A stretch of 64,000 bases of DNA from positions 18,707 to 82,706 of the forward strand of contig RPFO01000495.1 of assembly GCA_009746045.1 (NCBI GenBank), written 5' to 3'. Below are positions 61,529 to 64,000 of this stretch, in pieces. The stretch's first letter is position 1. Every line of letters starts with the position of its first letter. The notes under the pieces were generated by a model. The model was given only the letters and a program-made list of their open reading frames with translations. It had not been told where the DNA came from and made no database searches. Made by a program: the position numbers and the translations under genes. Source of the stretch: Mesostigma viride. Its lineage: Eukaryota > Streptophyta > Mesostigmatophyceae > Mesostigmatales > Mesostigmataceae.

Positions 61529-63202
61529 ATGAAGTCATAGTGGGCACCACGGAGTCATGCTATGATTTAATTTTTTCAATTTAATAATGGGAATGACGGA
61601 TGGTGCATGTGTGAACAAAGGAATGAAAGGATTGCCACTCAATGAATATTAATTAATGATGAAAATGGGAGTTTGCATGGGAGTGTTTGGTCCTTATGGC
61701 TGGCTTGCAAAAAGCAGTACCCAAATTTCGAAGTATTTGACAGCGAAATATCTGTAAAGTATATCGCATGGTATAATTAATTAATGAATGGTACGCTGAA
61801 ATTCATTGTGCGGGCTCTCTCTGCATGTGATAAACAATTTTAGCTTTGAGGGCATGCAACAAGACATGCTAGCATTAAAATGAAATTAGATTATAACATG
61901 ACTAGTTGGGAGATCATGTACGACATGTAGCATAATTACGTACATGGCCACAATTGTGCCAATCAGGGCCCTCCTCTAGTAGGTAGACTGTGCTAGGCAA
62001 TTACAATTAGACAAATAAGGTCATTCAAAAAGGTTTAATTCTTCACCTACCTCCATCCATCCAGCAAGGGAATATGTTAGCCAGTGCTACATGATGATCT
62101 CCCAACGGAGTCATGTTATGATGCGAAATAGTTCAGGATAAAATTTGTCAGAATTTCACTGGCGATACGAACGTAACGAAATTTCCAAGTATTCGACGCC
62201 GAAATATCATTGTTGTATCGAATGGTATGCTGAAATTCATTGTGGTTCTGTCCGAGCTCACAAATTTGTCAGAAATTTCATTTTCGATACGAACGTGACG
62301 AAATTTCCAAGTATCTCACGCTCGGAGAGCTTCCACGGTGTTGACGGGGAAGGGTCCGTTGCGCGTGGCGCACGGCGGCGGTTCGTCCCGGTCGGAATCG
62401 TCCGCCCGCGCGTCCTCCGTGGAAGGGTCTTGGCGCGTCGCGCGTGCCGGTGCGGTTGGCGCCCAGAAGGTCGACTATCGGCCTCTGGGCCGCTAGCGGC
62501 GAGTCACGTCCTCTCAAGTCGGGGAGGGGGCGATAGCCCCCCCTCCCCCATTTTTTCTTGTCCCCTACTAGTAACTACGATTTATGAAGCCCGAAAACTT
62601 TGGCCGAGGCCGTAGGCCGAAGGTGGGGCCGTCCCCGCGCCCCCTAGCGCGGGAGCGGACGACGTCCAGGACCGTAGCGAGATGGCCAATCGCCGTAGTA
62701 CAAAGAAAATCCCCAAACCTTGGAGATCGAGTCTCAGGAAGTCTGAACGGGTGCTGAAACGCTGAACATGTTCAGACTTTTGCGGGCAGGTGGGGCGTCT
62801 CGCCAATCCGCGCGGCCTCAGGAATTACGGCGCGTTGACTCTTTTAAACGTCAAACAAGCTACTGGCGAATGGATCTCTCCTCAAACTTTTCAGTGTTTC
62901 CCGTTGCACCACTTTGGACAAGGGGACCAACCGGTGCACGCCGTTTCGAATTACGCGCTCGAGGTTAGGGCCACAACGTGAATGGAATGCGATTTTCTGA
63001 ACGGATGGATCAAATTTGCAGGACGGGTGGAAGGTTCAGAGCCGAACTGGCGTTCAGTCAGGGTGGGGTGAAATAGTTCAGGCCGAAATTTGGCACATTT
63101 TCAATGGAAATACGAACGTAACGAAATTTCCAAGTATCTTCCACCGAAATATCTCTAAAGTATATCGCATGGTATAATCGCATGGAAAAAAGTCTTGCTG
63201 GG

Positions 63203-64000
63203 CAGTGGGAACTGGGAATTATTGGCAAAGCGTGCGGCATGCTCGGGGCGAAAAACAAAGTGACGTGCTGCGCGAGCAATTTTCCTTGTGCTGGCTGGCG
63301 ATGGCAGGCAACGTAGGCTAGAAAATTGGGATGGGGAATGCGCAGCCATGGTTTTATACGTCAAAATTTTATGTTTGAAGAGCAAGTGCGAAATTTTATG
63401 AGCTGGAGGTGCGTCAACGGAGTGATACCTGCGTGGGAGAGGTCCGTGTCGCTATGGCGACCTGGAAATGGAATGTCGTTGTAGATTTAGGTATTGTAGT
63501 ATCATGCTTAACTGCTTTACGTATTGGGTGCCTAGTGAAATCAGTTTGCTGTTCGTGGAAGGCTTGGGTGTGGCCAACGAGCTTCTGCTGTCGCCACATC
63601 ATATTGGAAAGAACGCTGGATTTTTTGCCACGGACGTAACCGGCGATGCGATGGTGAGGCGTTTGTTTCGATGACCGGGGTAGTACCTGCTCTCTTTCTG
63701 ATGCATTTTCATGGTTGCGTTCTTTCCATTTCGCCGAATCCACCTAGTCGCAGCAAAGACATAGCGTAGCAAGGGTCTGCGTTTATTTTCTTAGCCGTGC
63801 AGACGCCATCTTCATGGTCCTTCGCATTCCTGTGTGAACGTCCGTTGCCCAAGGATCTGTGATGCTTTTTTCTGAGAATATACTGGGCGGTGAAAGCCCC
63901 TCGATGCTTGCCTGGTCACGGGTTTGGGGCGTCATTTACTGCTGTACTGGCTGACATTCATGGTGCTTTCTGCGTAAGCTGACTTGCTTCGCACGTGGAT
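63203..64000 (+). repeat. E block, unit 15 (incomplete, poor quality)
   Basis: Standard sequence to about 63560, then at least eight 1-2 base indels in about 350 bases (for example GCTTGGGTGTGG, CACGGACG, GATGCGATGG, GCGTTTATTTTC, GCAGACGCC). The block runs off the window. Confidence 0.8.

Larger units (their letters stand above)
60304..64000 (+). repeat. Macrosatellite unit 15 (cut by window end; beta front, long tail)
   Basis: Minisatellite 60388-61528, spacer 61529-63202, E block from 63203 to the window end. At least eight short indels after about 63560 set this E block apart from all others and look like sequencing error. The stem-loop at 62515 has a shortened G run. Confidence 0.93.

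Noticed and set aside
1-64000. Ribosomal DNA array with intergenic spacers
   Set aside because: The unit size would be too small and no conserved rRNA segments are visible in any unit.
1-64000. LTR retroelement origin of the unit
   Set aside because: I found no paired long terminal repeats, primer-binding site, polypurine tract or polymerase-like translation. The direct repeats present are the K modules and the unit itself.

Overview
The window is one large tandem array. About fifteen copies of a 3.8-5.2 kb unit lie head to tail, all in the same orientation, and fill it from end to end. I find no recognisable protein-coding gene, rRNA, tRNA or CRISPR array. The DNA looks eukaryotic: a kilobase-scale macrosatellite, an internal minisatellite, a short transposon with terminal inverted repeats, a CpG-dense core between AT-rich stretches, and a good GT-AG intron candidate. 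I cannot name the organism. An alga or early-diverging plant with a large genome is only a guess.

I set the start of each unit at the sequence ATCCCCTTGGTTGATCAACC. Units start at 1, 4139, 8864, 12944, 18100, 22109, 26075, 30041, 33999, 38865, 42870, 47508, 51506, 56501 and 60304; the last is cut by the window end. Each unit has three parts. (A) A C-rich minisatellite of ~30-bp monomers, 1.0-2.3 kb, begins 84 bases after the unit start. (B-D) A spacer of 1.5-2.5 kb holds an AT-rich part, several copies of a ~150-bp 'K module', a CpG-dense core with a G/C stem-loop followed by a T tract, and a variable tail. (E) A block that is exactly 1092 bp in 12 of the 14 copies seen whole leads into the next unit. 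E carries a plausible 227-bp GT-AG intron whose acceptor lies 3 bases before the next unit start.

The copies are mosaics. Spacer fronts fall into two main haplotypes. Alpha has AAGTCTTCAC and an extra 47-bp duplication (units 1, 2, 3, 5, 12, 14). Beta has AATTCTTCAC (units 6-11, 13, 15). Unit 4 has a strongly different front. Tails are long (L) or short (S), and all four front/tail combinations occur. Many switches fall at or near the G/C stem-loop, so exchange or gene conversion inside the array is likely. Unit 8 tail to unit 9 front is repeated almost exactly as unit 12 tail to unit 13 front.

Single-copy events mark individual units: a 587-bp CACTA-ended transposon in unit 2, a 1.5-kb divergent segment with reversed G/C strand bias in unit 4, a new segment and a micro-inversion in unit 7, a 115-bp insertion with a 5-bp target duplication in unit 11, and a burst of 1-2 base indels after about 63,560 that looks like poor sequence quality. 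The best candidate for something undescribed is the whole object: a macrosatellite with a CpG-rich core, a structured stem-loop, a near-invariant E block with a possible intron, and a G-quadruplex-prone minisatellite as the possible downstream exon.
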